64,000 nucleotides of DNA. Source: JBCCXZ01 sp965228005. GTDB taxonomy: Bacteria; Planctomycetota; Planctomycetia; Pirellulales; Lacipirellulaceae. The stretch is taken from assembly GCA_965228005.1 (NCBI GenBank), contig CBDDGV010000003.1:186001-250000 (forward strand), given 5' to 3'. Positions 40,570-49,354 of the stretch are shown here, piece after piece (within the stretch, counting starts at the first letter, position 1; every line of letters starts with the position of its first letter). Position numbers and translations under genes: made by a program. Below the pieces are notes generated by a model that saw nothing but the letters and a program-made list of their open reading frames with translations, searched no databases and was not told the DNA's origin.

Positions 40570-40598
40570 ATTATCTGGCAACCGGCGAGCGCGGTCAA
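40570..40598 (-). promoter_or_regulatory. Promoter for ribF
   Basis: On the minus strand, TTGACC (40598-40593) and GATAAT (40575-40570) with a 17-base spacer. It decides the start of ribF, because the first in-frame ATG lies within it. The leader would be about 90 bases; I see no FMN-riboswitch motif. Confidence 0.65.
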
Positions 40599-40692
40599 CG
40601 ACGGGTGCGGGTCTCTGCTATGCTGTGACGAGGCGGCCAGGGGTCTTGGGCCTGCGGCGTCGCCACAGCGTGTTGGCCGCAAGCGGAGTGTT

Positions 40693-42333
40693 ATGACCGA
40701 GCAGCAACGATTCATCAGCGCGGAGATCGCGCCGCGGTTGGCGGCGATCGACCTGGGCAGCAACAGCGTTCGGCTGGTGGTCGCCGAGGCGATGCCCAAC
40801 GGCCGCTACCGCGTGCTGGACGAGGAACGCGTTTCCACCCGGTTGGGGCGGACGCTCTCCTCGACCGGCGAGTTGGACCAGCAGTCGATCGACGACACGA
40901 TGGACGCGCTGCGGCGGTTCCAGTCGATCATCGAGGGCCGCCGAGTCGACCACGTGCGCGCCATCGCCACGTGCGCGGTGCGCGAGGCGACCAACGGCGC
41001 CGAATTCTGCGACGACGTCCGCGAGCAGCTCGGTCTGGACGTCGAGGTGATCACCGCCAACAAGGAGGCGCACCTGGCGTTCCTGAGCGTGCGGCGGCGG
41101 TTCGACCTGGCGGGGAAGAACACGATCCTGGCCGACATCGGCGGCGGCAGCACCGAGCTGGTGCTCGCCTCGGGCGAGCTGATCGAGGCGATCTACGGCA
41201 CGCAGCTCGGCGCGGTGCGGCTGAGCGAGCGGTTCGGCGGCGGGCAGGCGCTCGCCGGGGACGACTACGAGAAGATGTCGAAGTGGATCGGCCGCGAGCT
41301 GCGCCGCGTGACCGAGAAGCCGGCGGCGCCGCTGCACCTGCTGATCGGCTCGGGCGGCACGTTCACCAACCTGGGTTCGATGATCCAGGCCGCGCGGAAG
41401 CAGGGCAACCTGCCCGTGGCCGGCTGCCGGGTGTCGCGGGCCGAGCTGCGGCACCTGATCGACCGGCTGCGGAAGATGTCGCCCAAGCAGCGTCGCGAGG
41501 TGCCGGGCATCAACCCCGACCGGGCCGACATCATCGTGCCGGGACTGGCGGTGATCGACCGGGTGATGCAGCGGTTCCGCGTAAACGTCTTGCAAGTGCA
41601 CGCCCACGGGGTGCGCGACGGGCTGCTGCTCTCGATGATCGACAAGCTGCAGGGCGGCGGCCGCACGGCGCGGCCCGACCAGCAGGCGGAGATCGAGCGT
41701 TTTGCTGAGGCCTGCGGCGTGGAACGCACCCACGGCAAGCACGTGGCGCTGCTGGCCCGACAGATTTTTGAGGGCGTTTGCAAGATGTTCGACCTGCGGT
41801 GCGAGGACGCCGACTTGTTGGCCGCGGCCGCGCAGCTGCAGGACGTCGGCTACCTCATCAACTACGAGGGGCACCACAAGCACTCGTACCACCTGATACT
41901 GCACAGCCGGCTGACCGGGTTCACGCCCGAGGAGCTGGAGATCATTGCGAACGTGGCCCGGTACCACCGCGGGGCGGACCCCAAGCGGAAGCACGCGAAC
42001 TTCTCCAGCCTGAGCCGCGACGACCAGGCCCGGGTGGAGGCCATGGCGGCGGTGCTGCGTTTGGCCGGCGGGCTGGAGCGCACCCACAACCAGGCCGTCA
42101 CTGGCGTGCGCGTGCGAGGCGACCGGAAGCACGTTGAGTTGGTGGTCAACTGTGAGTACCACCCCGAGGTGAATATCTGGGCGACGCGCCGGCGGGCGGG
42201 GCTGTTCGAGAAGGTGTTCGGGGCGGAGATCACCGTGACGTGGGCAGGCGCCGCGGAGGCGGATTCTCAGAACGGCCTCAAACAGGCGTCAACCGCCGAG
42301 GTCTCGGAGGGCCTGCCCCAAGAAGCGGGGTAA
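40693..42333 (+). CDS. Ppx/GppA exopolyphosphatase-family protein with HD domain
   Basis: 546 residues from ATG 40693, with GGAG 6 bases upstream. The ASKHA phosphate-binding motifs are clear: AAIDLGSNSVRLVVAE, ILADIGGGSTELVLAS and LLIGSGGTFTNLG. The second half is an HD-type helical domain with LLAAAAQLQDVGYLINYEGHHKHS (HH and D ligands). The order matches Ppx/GppA enzymes that hydrolyse polyphosphate or pppGpp. The last 45 bases overlap the convergent NnrD gene. Which of the two substrates is preferred cannot be told from sequence. Confidence 0.9.
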   Translation: MTEQQRFISAEIAPRLAAIDLGSNSVRLVVAEAMPNGRYRVLDEERVSTRLGRTLSSTGELDQQSIDDTMDALRRFQSIIEGRRVDHVRAIATCAVREATNGAEFCDDVREQLGLDVEVITANKEAHLAFLSVRRRFDLAGKNTILADIGGGSTELVLASGELIEAIYGTQLGAVRLSERFGGGQALAGDDYEKMSKWIGRELRRVTEKPAAPLHLLIGSGGTFTNLGSMIQAARKQGNLPVAGCRVSRAELRHLIDRLRKMSPKQRREVPGINPDRADIIVPGLAVIDRVMQRFRVNVLQVHAHGVRDGLLLSMIDKLQGGGRTARPDQQAEIERFAEACGVERTHGKHVALLARQIFEGVCKMFDLRCEDADLLAAAAQLQDVGYLINYEGHHKHSYHLILHSRLTGFTPEELEIIANVARYHRGADPKRKHANFSSLSRDDQARVEAMAAVLRLAGGLERTHNQAVTGVRVRGDRKHVELVVNCEYHPEVNIWATRRRAGLFEKVFGAEITVTWAGAAEADSQNGLKQASTAEVSEGLPQEAG

Positions 42334-43164
42334 GTCGCTGGCAATGAGCGCGGCCTGTCCCAGTTCCTCAGCCGCGAGGTCTCCCGCCAGCCCGTGGGCG
42401 GAGACCCCGAGCCGTGCCGCGTCGACCGGCGCGAGCCCTTGGCCGATCAACGATGCGACCACGCCGGTGAGGCAGTCGCCGCTGCCGCCGGTGGCCATGC
42501 CGGGGTTGCCGGTCTGATTGAACCAGTAGCCGTGGCCGTCGGTGATCACCGTGCGGTGGCCTTTCAGCACCATGACGGTCTGGCCTGAGGCGTCGCGGGC
42601 GGCCAACTCCGCGGCCGCGGTAGCACGCTGATCGTCGGTCTCGCCGGGCGGGCCGTGCAGGCGGGCAAACTCACCAGGGTGCGGCGTGAGCACGCGCGGG
42701 CCGCCGGGGGCGGCAAGGCACTCGGGCAGTTGGCTGAGGGCGTTGAGTGCGTCGGCGTCGACGACCATCGGCTTCGCCACGCGTCGGTAGAGCCGGTGAA
42801 CGAGCCTTGCGGTGGCGTGTTTGGCTCCGAGCCCCGGTCCGAGGGCGACCACGTCGCCCGCTGCGGCGACCTCCAGCAGCTCGTCGAAGTGATCGGCGGT
42901 CAGGTGCGTCGCTCCATCGTCGCCGAGGGCGTGGGTGGTGTAGCTCGGCTCGAACCCGGCCACGGTGGGCTGCACCGCGGCGGGGGTTGCCACCGCGACC
43001 AACCCCGACCCGGCCCGCAGGGCGGCGATGCCGGCTAGTGCGGGAGCGCCGGCCATGCCGCGGCAGCCGCCGACCACCAGCACGCGGCCGTAGTCGCCCT
43101 TGTGGCTGTCGGCCCGGCGCGGCGGGAGCTCGGGGAGCGGCTCGGCGGAACGGTCGTCCGGCAT
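42289..43164 (-). CDS. nnrD: ADP/ATP-dependent NAD(P)H-hydrate dehydratase
   Basis: About 291 residues from ATG 43164. It has the ribokinase-like features of this family: HKGDYGRVLVVGGCRGMAGAP, ALGPGLGA, VVDADALNAL, LTPHPGEFARL, VMVLKGHRTVI and the active-site GNPGMATGGSGDCLTGVV. It repairs NADHX and NADPHX made by heat or by dehydrogenase side reactions. The usual NnrE epimerase domain is not fused here. It begins 7 bases after the larB stop, so the two are probably cotranscribed. Confidence 0.92.
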   Translation of the reverse strand: MPDDRSAEPLPELPPRRADSHKGDYGRVLVVGGCRGMAGAPALAGIAALRAGSGLVAVATPAAVQPTVAGFEPSYTTHALGDDGATHLTADHFDELLEVAAAGDVVALGPGLGAKHATARLVHRLYRRVAKPMVVDADALNALSQLPECLAAPGGPRVLTPHPGEFARLHGPPGETDDQRATAAAELAARDASGQTVMVLKGHRTVITDGHGYWFNQTGNPGMATGGSGDCLTGVVASLIGQGLAPVDAARLGVSAHGLAGDLAAEELGQAALIASDLPRFLGQALRDLGG

Positions 43165-43171
43165 GGGGACC

Positions 43172-43867
43172 TTACTCCCGGGGGGCGTGCAGCCGCGTGG
43201 CGACCAAGCCGGCGAGGTACCCGGCTCGGAAGCCCGCATCGATGTTCACGACCGCCACGTTGCTGGCGCAGCTGTTGAGCATCGAGAGCAGCGCGGCGAG
43301 GCCGTTGAAGTTCGCTCCGTAACCGACGCTGGTCGGCACCGCAAAGACGGGGCAGGGGACGTAGCCGCCCACCACGCTGGGCAGGGCGCCCTCCATGCCG
43401 GCGACGACGACCAGCGCGTCGGCGTCGGCGAACTCCGCCAGCCGTGAGGGGAGCCGGTGCGGGCCGGCGACGCCCACGTCACGCACCGAGACCGAGCCGA
43501 CGCCCATCCAGGAGAGGGTTTCGATCGCTTCCTCGGCGACGGGGGCATCCGTGGTGCCGGCGGTGATGACGGCGATCTTGCCGACCGGCGGCGTTTCGGC
43601 CAGGCCCTCCGGTTCGGCCCGCAGGGTGCGCGCGACCGGGTTGTACCGGGCTGTCGGGATCTGCTCCCGGACCGCTCCGGCGACGGTCGCATCGATGCGC
43701 GTGGCGAGCACGCGCTGGTTGTTGCCGAGCAGGCTGCGGGCGATCTCGACGATCGAGTCGACCGGCTTGCCCTCGCCGTAGATCACCTCGGGGAAGCCGC
43801 AGCGGCGCTGGCGGTCGGTGTCGACCGTGGCGGAATCGAGGCGGTCTTGGGGCGGGTCGCTGGGCAT
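43172..43867 (-). CDS. larB: Nickel-pincer cofactor biosynthesis protein LarB
   Basis: 231 residues. Typical LarB text: FPEVIYGEGKPVDSIVEIA, then IAVITAGTTDAPVAEEA, RDVGVAGPHRL, VVVAGMEGALPSVVGG, FAVPTSVGYGANFNGLAAL and MLNSCASNVAVVNIDAGFRAGY, which holds the conserved cysteine. LarB carboxylates nicotinate adenine dinucleotide and cleaves it to start the cofactor of lactate racemase. The next steps (LarE and LarC) are not in this window. Start chosen at ATG 43867; a longer frame upstream lacks family text. Confidence 0.9.
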   Translation of the reverse strand: MPSDPPQDRLDSATVDTDRQRRCGFPEVIYGEGKPVDSIVEIARSLLGNNQRVLATRIDATVAGAVREQIPTARYNPVARTLRAEPEGLAETPPVGKIAVITAGTTDAPVAEEAIETLSWMGVGSVSVRDVGVAGPHRLPSRLAEFADADALVVVAGMEGALPSVVGGYVPCPVFAVPTSVGYGANFNGLAALLSMLNSCASNVAVVNIDAGFRAGYLAGLVATRLHAPRE

Positions 43868-44188
43868 GCTTAGACTTGCAGAATGGCTCACGGCTCGTAG
43901 ACGGCTACCAAATGGCGATTTTAGCAGATACGTGCTGCAAGCGGCGACCGCTGGCCACTCCTCGCTCGCATCATGCGGCGGCTGCCGGACCTGGCGTGTG
44001 CATACAGGCGTCGCAAGGAATTCTGTTTGCCGCCTGTGGTTTCTGGGAAAAAGCTGTCCGCGCGTTACATGGGGGCTTATAGTGATCACTGCGGCAGGAT
44101 GATTCTCTCGGAAGGCCCGCTAAGCTCTTCATCTCGACAACCTCCTGTTGCCTCCTCTTCACGCCTACGTTTTCAGGCGAGCCGTTTC
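43868..44188. other. Divergent intergenic region between larB and the PEP-CTERM gene
   Basis: About 320 bases with no gene. A TATAGT box at 44078-44083 may belong to a promoter of the PEP-CTERM gene, and a TAAAAT box on the minus strand at 43923-43918 to larB, but neither has a good partner. Confidence 0.45.
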
Positions 44189-45178
44189 ATGTCGTATCGA
44201 TTGAGAACCCGCGGTCGTACTGCGACCGCTTCCATTTGTTCTGTGTTGCTGCTTCTCGCAGCGACGGCGGCCGCAGCTGTGTGCGCCTCGTCTGAGGCAC
44301 AAGCAGGTCCGCTCCGGTACGACCTGTTCGTCAGGTCCTTCGAGTCCGGAGGCGCGCTGCACCGCATCCACGGTGAGACGGGGGCCGTCATCTACAGCGA
44401 CCCGGGGTTTGCTGGCTTCTACGTCACCACGGGGACCGACGGTCAGGTTTACCTTGATCGGAGCGGTTCCATTGTTCGTGTCGATCCCAACTTCGACGGC
44501 GGTTTCTGTCCGAGCTGCGTTGAAAACGTTGGGCGGACCGTTCCTGCGGTCGGCGTGACCATCGGGCCGGACGGCGCCTTCTACGCCGTTTCAAGCCAGC
44601 GGATCATCCGCACAGACTTTGAGGGCTTCGATATCCCGCGCCTCTTTGGTCAGGCAGGAGCTGGAGTTGTAGGAGGGTTCGAGGCCATCGTGTTCGGCCC
44701 CGACGGCGACCTCTACGCCAACGACGGCGCGTTCACCGTCTTTCGTTTCGACGGCACAACCGGGGCGTTCCTCGGGCAGTTCGCGTCCGCCCCCAGGCTG
44801 TCGGGCACGAGAGGGATGGCCTTCGGCGACGACGGCTACCTCTACGTTTCTGGTGTAGCGTCGGACAATGTCGTTCGTTTCGATGCGGCCAGCGGAGCGT
44901 TTGTCGATGTCTTCGCAACGGGCATCGACGGCGCCAACGGATTGGCATTCGGCCCCGACGGCGACCTCTACGTCGTCTCGGAGATCGACCGCAAGATCGT
45001 GCGAGTCGACGGGACGACCGGCGCGCTGCTAGGTGATTTCGCCACGGGGTTGTCGGGGATTCCCGTGGGGATCACGTTCGCGCCGGTGCCCGAGCCGGCT
45101 TCTTGCTTGCTCGCCGTGTGCGGGGTTTGGTTCGGGCTGCCCCGGGGCAGGCGGGCGGTGCTTCCTGCCAGGTCGTGA
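44189..45178 (+). CDS. Secreted beta-propeller protein with PEP-CTERM sorting tag
   Basis: 329 residues from ATG 44189. The signal peptide contains LLLLAATAAAAVCASS. The mature part has repeats of the NHL/6-bladed type (FGPDGDLYAND, FGDDGYLYVSG, FGPDGDLYVVS with VRFDAASGAFVDVF), a propeller for surface binding. The C-terminus is a PEP-CTERM tag: VPEPASCLLAVCGVWFG followed by a basic cluster (RGRRAVLP). The tag directs cleavage by an exosortase, but none lies in the window. GC is lower than average. Confidence 0.87.
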   Translation: MSYRLRTRGRTATASICSVLLLLAATAAAAVCASSEAQAGPLRYDLFVRSFESGGALHRIHGETGAVIYSDPGFAGFYVTTGTDGQVYLDRSGSIVRVDPNFDGGFCPSCVENVGRTVPAVGVTIGPDGAFYAVSSQRIIRTDFEGFDIPRLFGQAGAGVVGGFEAIVFGPDGDLYANDGAFTVFRFDGTTGAFLGQFASAPRLSGTRGMAFGDDGYLYVSGVASDNVVRFDAASGAFVDVFATGIDGANGLAFGPDGDLYVVSEIDRKIVRVDGTTGALLGDFATGLSGIPVGITFAPVPEPASCLLAVCGVWFGLPRGRRAVLPARS

Positions 45179-45182
45179 GGGC

Positions 45183-46790
45183 CTAGCTCACCCGCCGCTC
45201 GATCTCGGAGACGACATCGTCCACTTTCACACGCCATTGCTCGAGCGTGTCGCGGTCGCGGACGGTGACGGTCTGGTCGGTGAGCGTGTCGCCGTCGACG
45301 GTGATGCAGTACGGCGTGCCGGCCTCGTCCTGGCGGCGGTAGCGGCGGCCGACGGCGCCCTTCTCGTCGTAGAACGCGGGGAACTTCTGCTTCAGCGCCC
45401 GGTAGATGTCGCGGGCGATCTCCGGCATGCCGTCCTTCTTCACGAGCGGGAAGACGGCCGCCTTGAGCGGCGCCACGCGGGGGTGGAACTTCATCACCAC
45501 GCGGGTCTGCTCCTTGCCCTTGTCGTCGGGGGCGGTGTCCTCGTTGTAGGCCTCGCAGAGCACGGCCAGGGCGCCGCGGTCGGCGCCAGCGGAGGGCTCG
45601 ATCACGTGCGGCGTGAACCGCTCGTTCGTGAGGTCGTCGCGGTAGGTGAGGTCGCGTCCGCTGCCGCGGTGCTTGGGCTTGCCGTCTTCGCCCTGCTCGA
45701 CTTCCAGCGGGCAGCTCTTGGGGTCGAGCTTGCCTTCCATGTGGCTGCGGAGGTCGAAGTCGCCGCGGTGGGCGATGCCCTCCAGCTCGCCGTACTCGCC
45801 CTCGGGCAGGAAGGGGAAGGCGTACTCGATGTCGGCGGTGCCGGTGCTGTAGTGGCTCAGCTCGTCGGGGTCGTGGTCGCGGAGGATGAGCCGCTCGCCG
45901 GCGAGCCCCAGGTCCTGCCACCACTTCATCCGTCGGTCGCGCCAGTACTTGTACCAGGCCTGCGACTGGTCGGGGTGGCAGAAGAACTCGATCTCCATCT
46001 GCTCGAACTCGCGGCTGCGGAAGGTGAAGTTCCGCGGCGTGATCTCGTTGCGGAAGCTCTTGCCGATCTGAGCGATGCCCACCGGCAGCCGCACGCGGGT
46101 GCTGTCGACCACGTTCTTGAAGTTGACAAAGATGCCCTGGGCCGTCTCGGGGCGGAGGAACGCGCGGCCCTCCTCGCCCGCCAGGGCGCCGATGGTCGTG
46201 GGGAACATCAGGTTGAAGTCCCGCGGCTCGGTGAAAGTGCCGAGCTCTTTGGCTTCGGGGGCGAGCGCCTTGTCGAAGTCTTCAACCGCGATCTTGTCGA
46301 GCGTGGTCAGATCGCCGTCCCAGGAGAGCTTGTCGGCGTCCTTGGCGCGGAGCTTGAAGTGCTTCATGGCCCGCCGCTCGATCTCGGGCAGCTCGTCTTC
46401 GGCGACGGTGGTGACAAAGACCTTCTCGCCCTTGGCCTCGGCCCAGCGGCCGCGGACCTGGTCGTAGCGGTAGCGTTTCTTGCTCTGCCGGCAGTCGACC
46501 ATCTCGTCGACGAACAGGTCGAAGTGGCCGCTGCACTTCCAGACTTGGGGGTGCATGATGATGGTGCAGTCGAGGCCGGTCATCTCGAACGTGCTGGGGG
46601 CGCCCTCGGGGGCGGTCAGCTCGTCGTGGGCGGTCACCATGTCGCGCCACCAGGCGTCTTTGAGGTTCCGCTTGAGCTCGACGCCCAGCGGGCCGTAGTC
46701 CCAGAAGCCGTTGAGGCCGCCGTAGATTTCGCTCGACTGGAACAAGAACCCCCGCCGCTTGCAGAGGGATACCAGCTTTTCCATTTCCAT
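45183..46790 (-). CDS. glyS: Glycyl-tRNA synthetase (class II, single chain)
   Basis: 535 residues. It is the homodimeric type: SLCKRRGFLFQSSEIYGGLN, FWDYGPLGVELKRNLK, the class II motif-2 region FRNEITPRNFTFRSREFEQM and motif 3 (SAGADRGALAVLCEA, in place of GADRxLLA). The anticodon-binding domain fills the last 110 residues. It charges tRNA-Gly in the cytoplasm. The chain starts MEMEKLVSLC. Its stop lies 4 bases from that of the PEP-CTERM gene on the other strand. Confidence 0.95.
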   Translation of the reverse strand: MEMEKLVSLCKRRGFLFQSSEIYGGLNGFWDYGPLGVELKRNLKDAWWRDMVTAHDELTAPEGAPSTFEMTGLDCTIIMHPQVWKCSGHFDLFVDEMVDCRQSKKRYRYDQVRGRWAEAKGEKVFVTTVAEDELPEIERRAMKHFKLRAKDADKLSWDGDLTTLDKIAVEDFDKALAPEAKELGTFTEPRDFNLMFPTTIGALAGEEGRAFLRPETAQGIFVNFKNVVDSTRVRLPVGIAQIGKSFRNEITPRNFTFRSREFEQMEIEFFCHPDQSQAWYKYWRDRRMKWWQDLGLAGERLILRDHDPDELSHYSTGTADIEYAFPFLPEGEYGELEGIAHRGDFDLRSHMEGKLDPKSCPLEVEQGEDGKPKHRGSGRDLTYRDDLTNERFTPHVIEPSAGADRGALAVLCEAYNEDTAPDDKGKEQTRVVMKFHPRVAPLKAAVFPLVKKDGMPEIARDIYRALKQKFPAFYDEKGAVGRRYRRQDEAGTPYCITVDGDTLTDQTVTVRDRDTLEQWRVKVDDVVSEIERRVS

Positions 46791-46894
46791 CGGGTGTCGT
46801 CTTTCTTGTCTCTTGTGCCTGGGACGGATCGTGTCTGCAGCGGGAGGGGAGTGCGGGCGAAGCCGGTATTCTACGGGCCGCGATCGCGGAGCGC

Positions 46895-47659
46895 CTACGG
46901 CAGGCGGATCGCGCCGCCGGGGGCCCGCTCGGGGACCACGTCGAGCGTGTCGATCGCGGCGCAGCGGGCGAGGTCGTCGTCCATGCCGATCCGCAGCAGG
47001 TTCTTGCCGCCGGGGGTGTTGCGGAGCTCGAGGGCGAAGTGCTCGGCGACCGACCGCCGGGCGGAGCGGGCGGTGTTCTCCAGTTCTTGCCATTCGCCGC
47101 GGGCGGCGCCGGCCCACTCGTTGGCCAACTCGGCGCCCGCGTCGGCGAGACGGCTCACGATCGCCCCGGCGCCGAGGATGTCTTCCCGCGAAACGACCCC
47201 GGCGGTCCCCGCGCACAACACGCAGACACGCGGAGACCGCGTCAGGTTCTGGACGAGGTTCTCCACGAGGGCGGCCCGGTTGACGGCGGCGCCGATCAGC
47301 AGCCGGCTGGCGAGCCGCGCGTGCTCGATCGCCCGCGTGCCGTTGGTGGTGGTGAAGAGCACCCGCCGGCCGTAGACCTCGTCGGGCGTGTACTCGGCGG
47401 GGGAGTTGCCCAGGTCGAAGCCGGGGATGATCTCGCCGCCCCGTTCGCCCCCGAGAACGACGCCTTCGCGGTCGAGCCCCTCGGCCTGCCGGGCGACGTC
47501 GTCCACTTCCAGGCAGGCCAGGAAGTCGGTGGCGCCCGAGGCGAGCGCTTGGCAGATGGTCGTCGAGGCGCGGACGAGGTCGACCACCACTACGGTGGCG
47601 TCGGCAAGATCGGACTCGGCGACAAACTGGGGCAGGTAATGGACTTCGACCGAGGCCAT
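46895..47659 (-). CDS. comB: 2-phosphosulfolactate phosphatase (ComB)
   Basis: 254 residues. The family pattern is present: VVVVDLVRASTTICQALASGA, GGERGGEIIPGFDLGNSP, LFTTTNGTRAIEHAR and VCVLCAGTAGVVSREDILGAG. The enzyme removes phosphate from 2-phosphosulfolactate, a step in coenzyme M synthesis in archaea and in sulfolactate metabolism in bacteria. Here the neighbours give no sulfur pathway, so its role is unclear. Start chosen at ATG 47659; the alternative upstream text has no similarity. Confidence 0.88.
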   Translation of the reverse strand: MASVEVHYLPQFVAESDLADATVVVVDLVRASTTICQALASGATDFLACLEVDDVARQAEGLDREGVVLGGERGGEIIPGFDLGNSPAEYTPDEVYGRRVLFTTTNGTRAIEHARLASRLLIGAAVNRAALVENLVQNLTRSPRVCVLCAGTAGVVSREDILGAGAIVSRLADAGAELANEWAGAARGEWQELENTARSARRSVAEHFALELRNTPGGKNLLRIGMDDDLARCAAIDTLDVVPERAPGGAIRLP

Positions 47660-47785
47660 GGGCGGGTTGCCGGGGGTTAATGGCCCCGTGGCGGGGCCGG
47701 TTTGAGCCGTGTGGCGGATGCTCCGGGGTGCTATCCTACGTCCCGGCACGCCGTTCTGGGAAATCCCTCCTGCCACTTACCCGCC

Positions 47786-48568
47786 ATGGCTTCCGCAGCA
47801 ACACAACCCGCCCAGCCCGCAACGTCTTCCGCAGGCATCGACAAATCGGGGCCGAAGGTGCAGCAGATGTTCGGCCAGATCGCCGGGCGTTACGACCTGC
47901 TGAACCATGTGCTGTCGCTCAATATCGATCGCTACTGGCGGTGGCGGACGGTGCGGCTGGTTCCGCCCGTTTCCGGCGGCCGGGTGCTGGACGCCTGCAC
48001 CGGCACCGGTGACCTCGCGATTGCCTACCACAATAAAGCAGACGGCAAGGCCGAAGTAGTCGCGACCGACTTCTGCCCGGAGATGCTCGACATCGGCCGA
48101 GAGAAGGGCGCGAAAACAACCGAAGGCGGGCCGGAGTTCATCGAGGCCGACACGCAGCACCTGCCGATGCCGGATGACCACTTCGACGTGGTTTCGGTCG
48201 CGTTCGGCCTGCGGAACGTCGCCGACACCGACGCGGGGATCCGCGAGATGACGCGCGTCTGCAAGCCGGGCGGGCGGCTGGCGGTGCTGGAGTTTTCCAC
48301 GCCGCAGTGGCAGCCGTTCAAGGCGGTGTACGGCTGGTACTTCCGCAACGTGCTGCCGCGGATCGGCCAGCTGGTCGCGAAGAACAGCTGGGACGCCTAC
48401 CACTACCTGCCGGAGAGCGTCGGCGAGTTCCCCCAGGGTGAGGCGTTGCTCGACCGGATGCGCGCCGCGGGGCTCACCGACTGCTGGCGGCGTGTGTTTA
48501 CGCTGGGAGTAGCGACGCTCTATGTTGGCATGAAGCCGTTGCCAACGACCCCATCCGATCGCCCGTAG
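47786..48568 (+). CDS. menG: Demethylmenaquinone methyltransferase
   Basis: 260 residues. SAM-binding motifs are GGRVLDACTGTGDLAIAY, VATDFCPEMLDIG and FDVVSVAFGLRNVADTD, and the UbiE/MenG block RVCKPGGRLAVLEFSTP is intact. It methylates demethylmenaquinone in the last step of menaquinone synthesis. It heads a same-strand group with the flavin prenyltransferase, prenyltransferase and mqnE genes, so the whole set makes menaquinone. The gap to the next gene is 10 bases. Confidence 0.93.
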   Translation: MASAATQPAQPATSSAGIDKSGPKVQQMFGQIAGRYDLLNHVLSLNIDRYWRWRTVRLVPPVSGGRVLDACTGTGDLAIAYHNKADGKAEVVATDFCPEMLDIGREKGAKTTEGGPEFIEADTQHLPMPDDHFDVVSVAFGLRNVADTDAGIREMTRVCKPGGRLAVLEFSTPQWQPFKAVYGWYFRNVLPRIGQLVAKNSWDAYHYLPESVGEFPQGEALLDRMRAAGLTDCWRRVFTLGVATLYVGMKPLPTTPSDRP

Positions 48569-48578
48569 GTCTTCGAGC

Positions 48579-49265
48579 ATGTCGAACGATATCGTTGTTG
48601 CAATCAGCGGCGCCAGCGGGGCGGTATACTCCGTGCGTCTGATCGAGGTGCTGCTCGCCACGGGGCACAACGTGCACGTCTCGATCAGCCCGGCGGGTAA
48701 GCAGGTCATCGAAGAAGAGATGGACCTGATGGTTGACCTCGACGAGTTCAACCCCGGCGACCTGATGCTGGACAACATCTCCGAGGCGGCCGACAGCAAG
48801 ATCCGTATGCTGCAGGCCCAGGCGGGCATCGGCTCGGCGGACAGCAATGTGCTGTCCGTGGAGTCCGGCAGGCCGGGCGAGTTGGTCTACCACCACTGGC
48901 GGGACTTCAACGCGGGGATCGCCAGCGGCTCGTTCCTCACGCGGGGTATGGTCGTCTGTCCATGCTCGGGCACGACGCTGAGCGCCATCGCCCACGGCGC
49001 GGCTGGGAACCTCATCCAGCGGGCGGCCGAGGTGCACCTGAAGGAGCGCCGCAAGCTGATCCTCGTGCCGCGAGAGACGCCGCTCTCGCTGCCTGCGATC
49101 GAGAACATGCGTCTGGCGACGCAGGCGGGGGCAATCGTCATGCCCGCCTCGCCCGGTTGGTATCACGGCGTGACGACGCTCCGCGACCTGGTCGATTTCA
49201 TTGTGGGACGCATCTGCGACCAGCTCGGGATCGAGAACGCGATCATCCAACGGTGGGGAGAGTGA
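48579..49265 (+). CDS. Flavin prenyltransferase (UbiX-like)
   Basis: 228 residues. The flavin-binding start (IVVAISGASGAVYSVRLIEVL) and the block IVMPASPGWYHGV are typical of UbiX/Pad1, which makes prenylated FMN for a partner decarboxylase. In futalosine menaquinone pathways a UbiX/UbiD pair is thought to remove the carboxylate. The UbiD partner is not in the window. About 30 residues longer than most UbiX, with an insert near LDNISEAADSKIRMLQAQ. Confidence 0.9.
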   Translation: MSNDIVVAISGASGAVYSVRLIEVLLATGHNVHVSISPAGKQVIEEEMDLMVDLDEFNPGDLMLDNISEAADSKIRMLQAQAGIGSADSNVLSVESGRPGELVYHHWRDFNAGIASGSFLTRGMVVCPCSGTTLSAIAHGAAGNLIQRAAEVHLKERRKLILVPRETPLSLPAIENMRLATQAGAIVMPASPGWYHGVTTLRDLVDFIVGRICDQLGIENAIIQRWGE

Positions 49266-49298
49266 GAAGTGCGGATTGCGGAGTGCGGATTGCGGAAT
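49266..49298. repeat. GCGGATT-type short repeat after a stop codon
   Basis: The same phrase family as at 4229-4258 (GTGCGGATTGCGGA repeated, then GGATTGCGGAATG), beginning right after a stop codon. Confidence 0.6.
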
Positions 49299-49354
49299 GA
49301 TTGGATGCAGTCCCGATGTGACTCCGCAATCGTTTCTGCGGAGTGTTCTGCGTT

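Noticed and set aside
40474..40581. ATG at 40581 as the start of ribF
   Set aside because: It lies upstream of the -10 box of a near-consensus promoter and adds a basic, low-complexity tail not seen in RibF.
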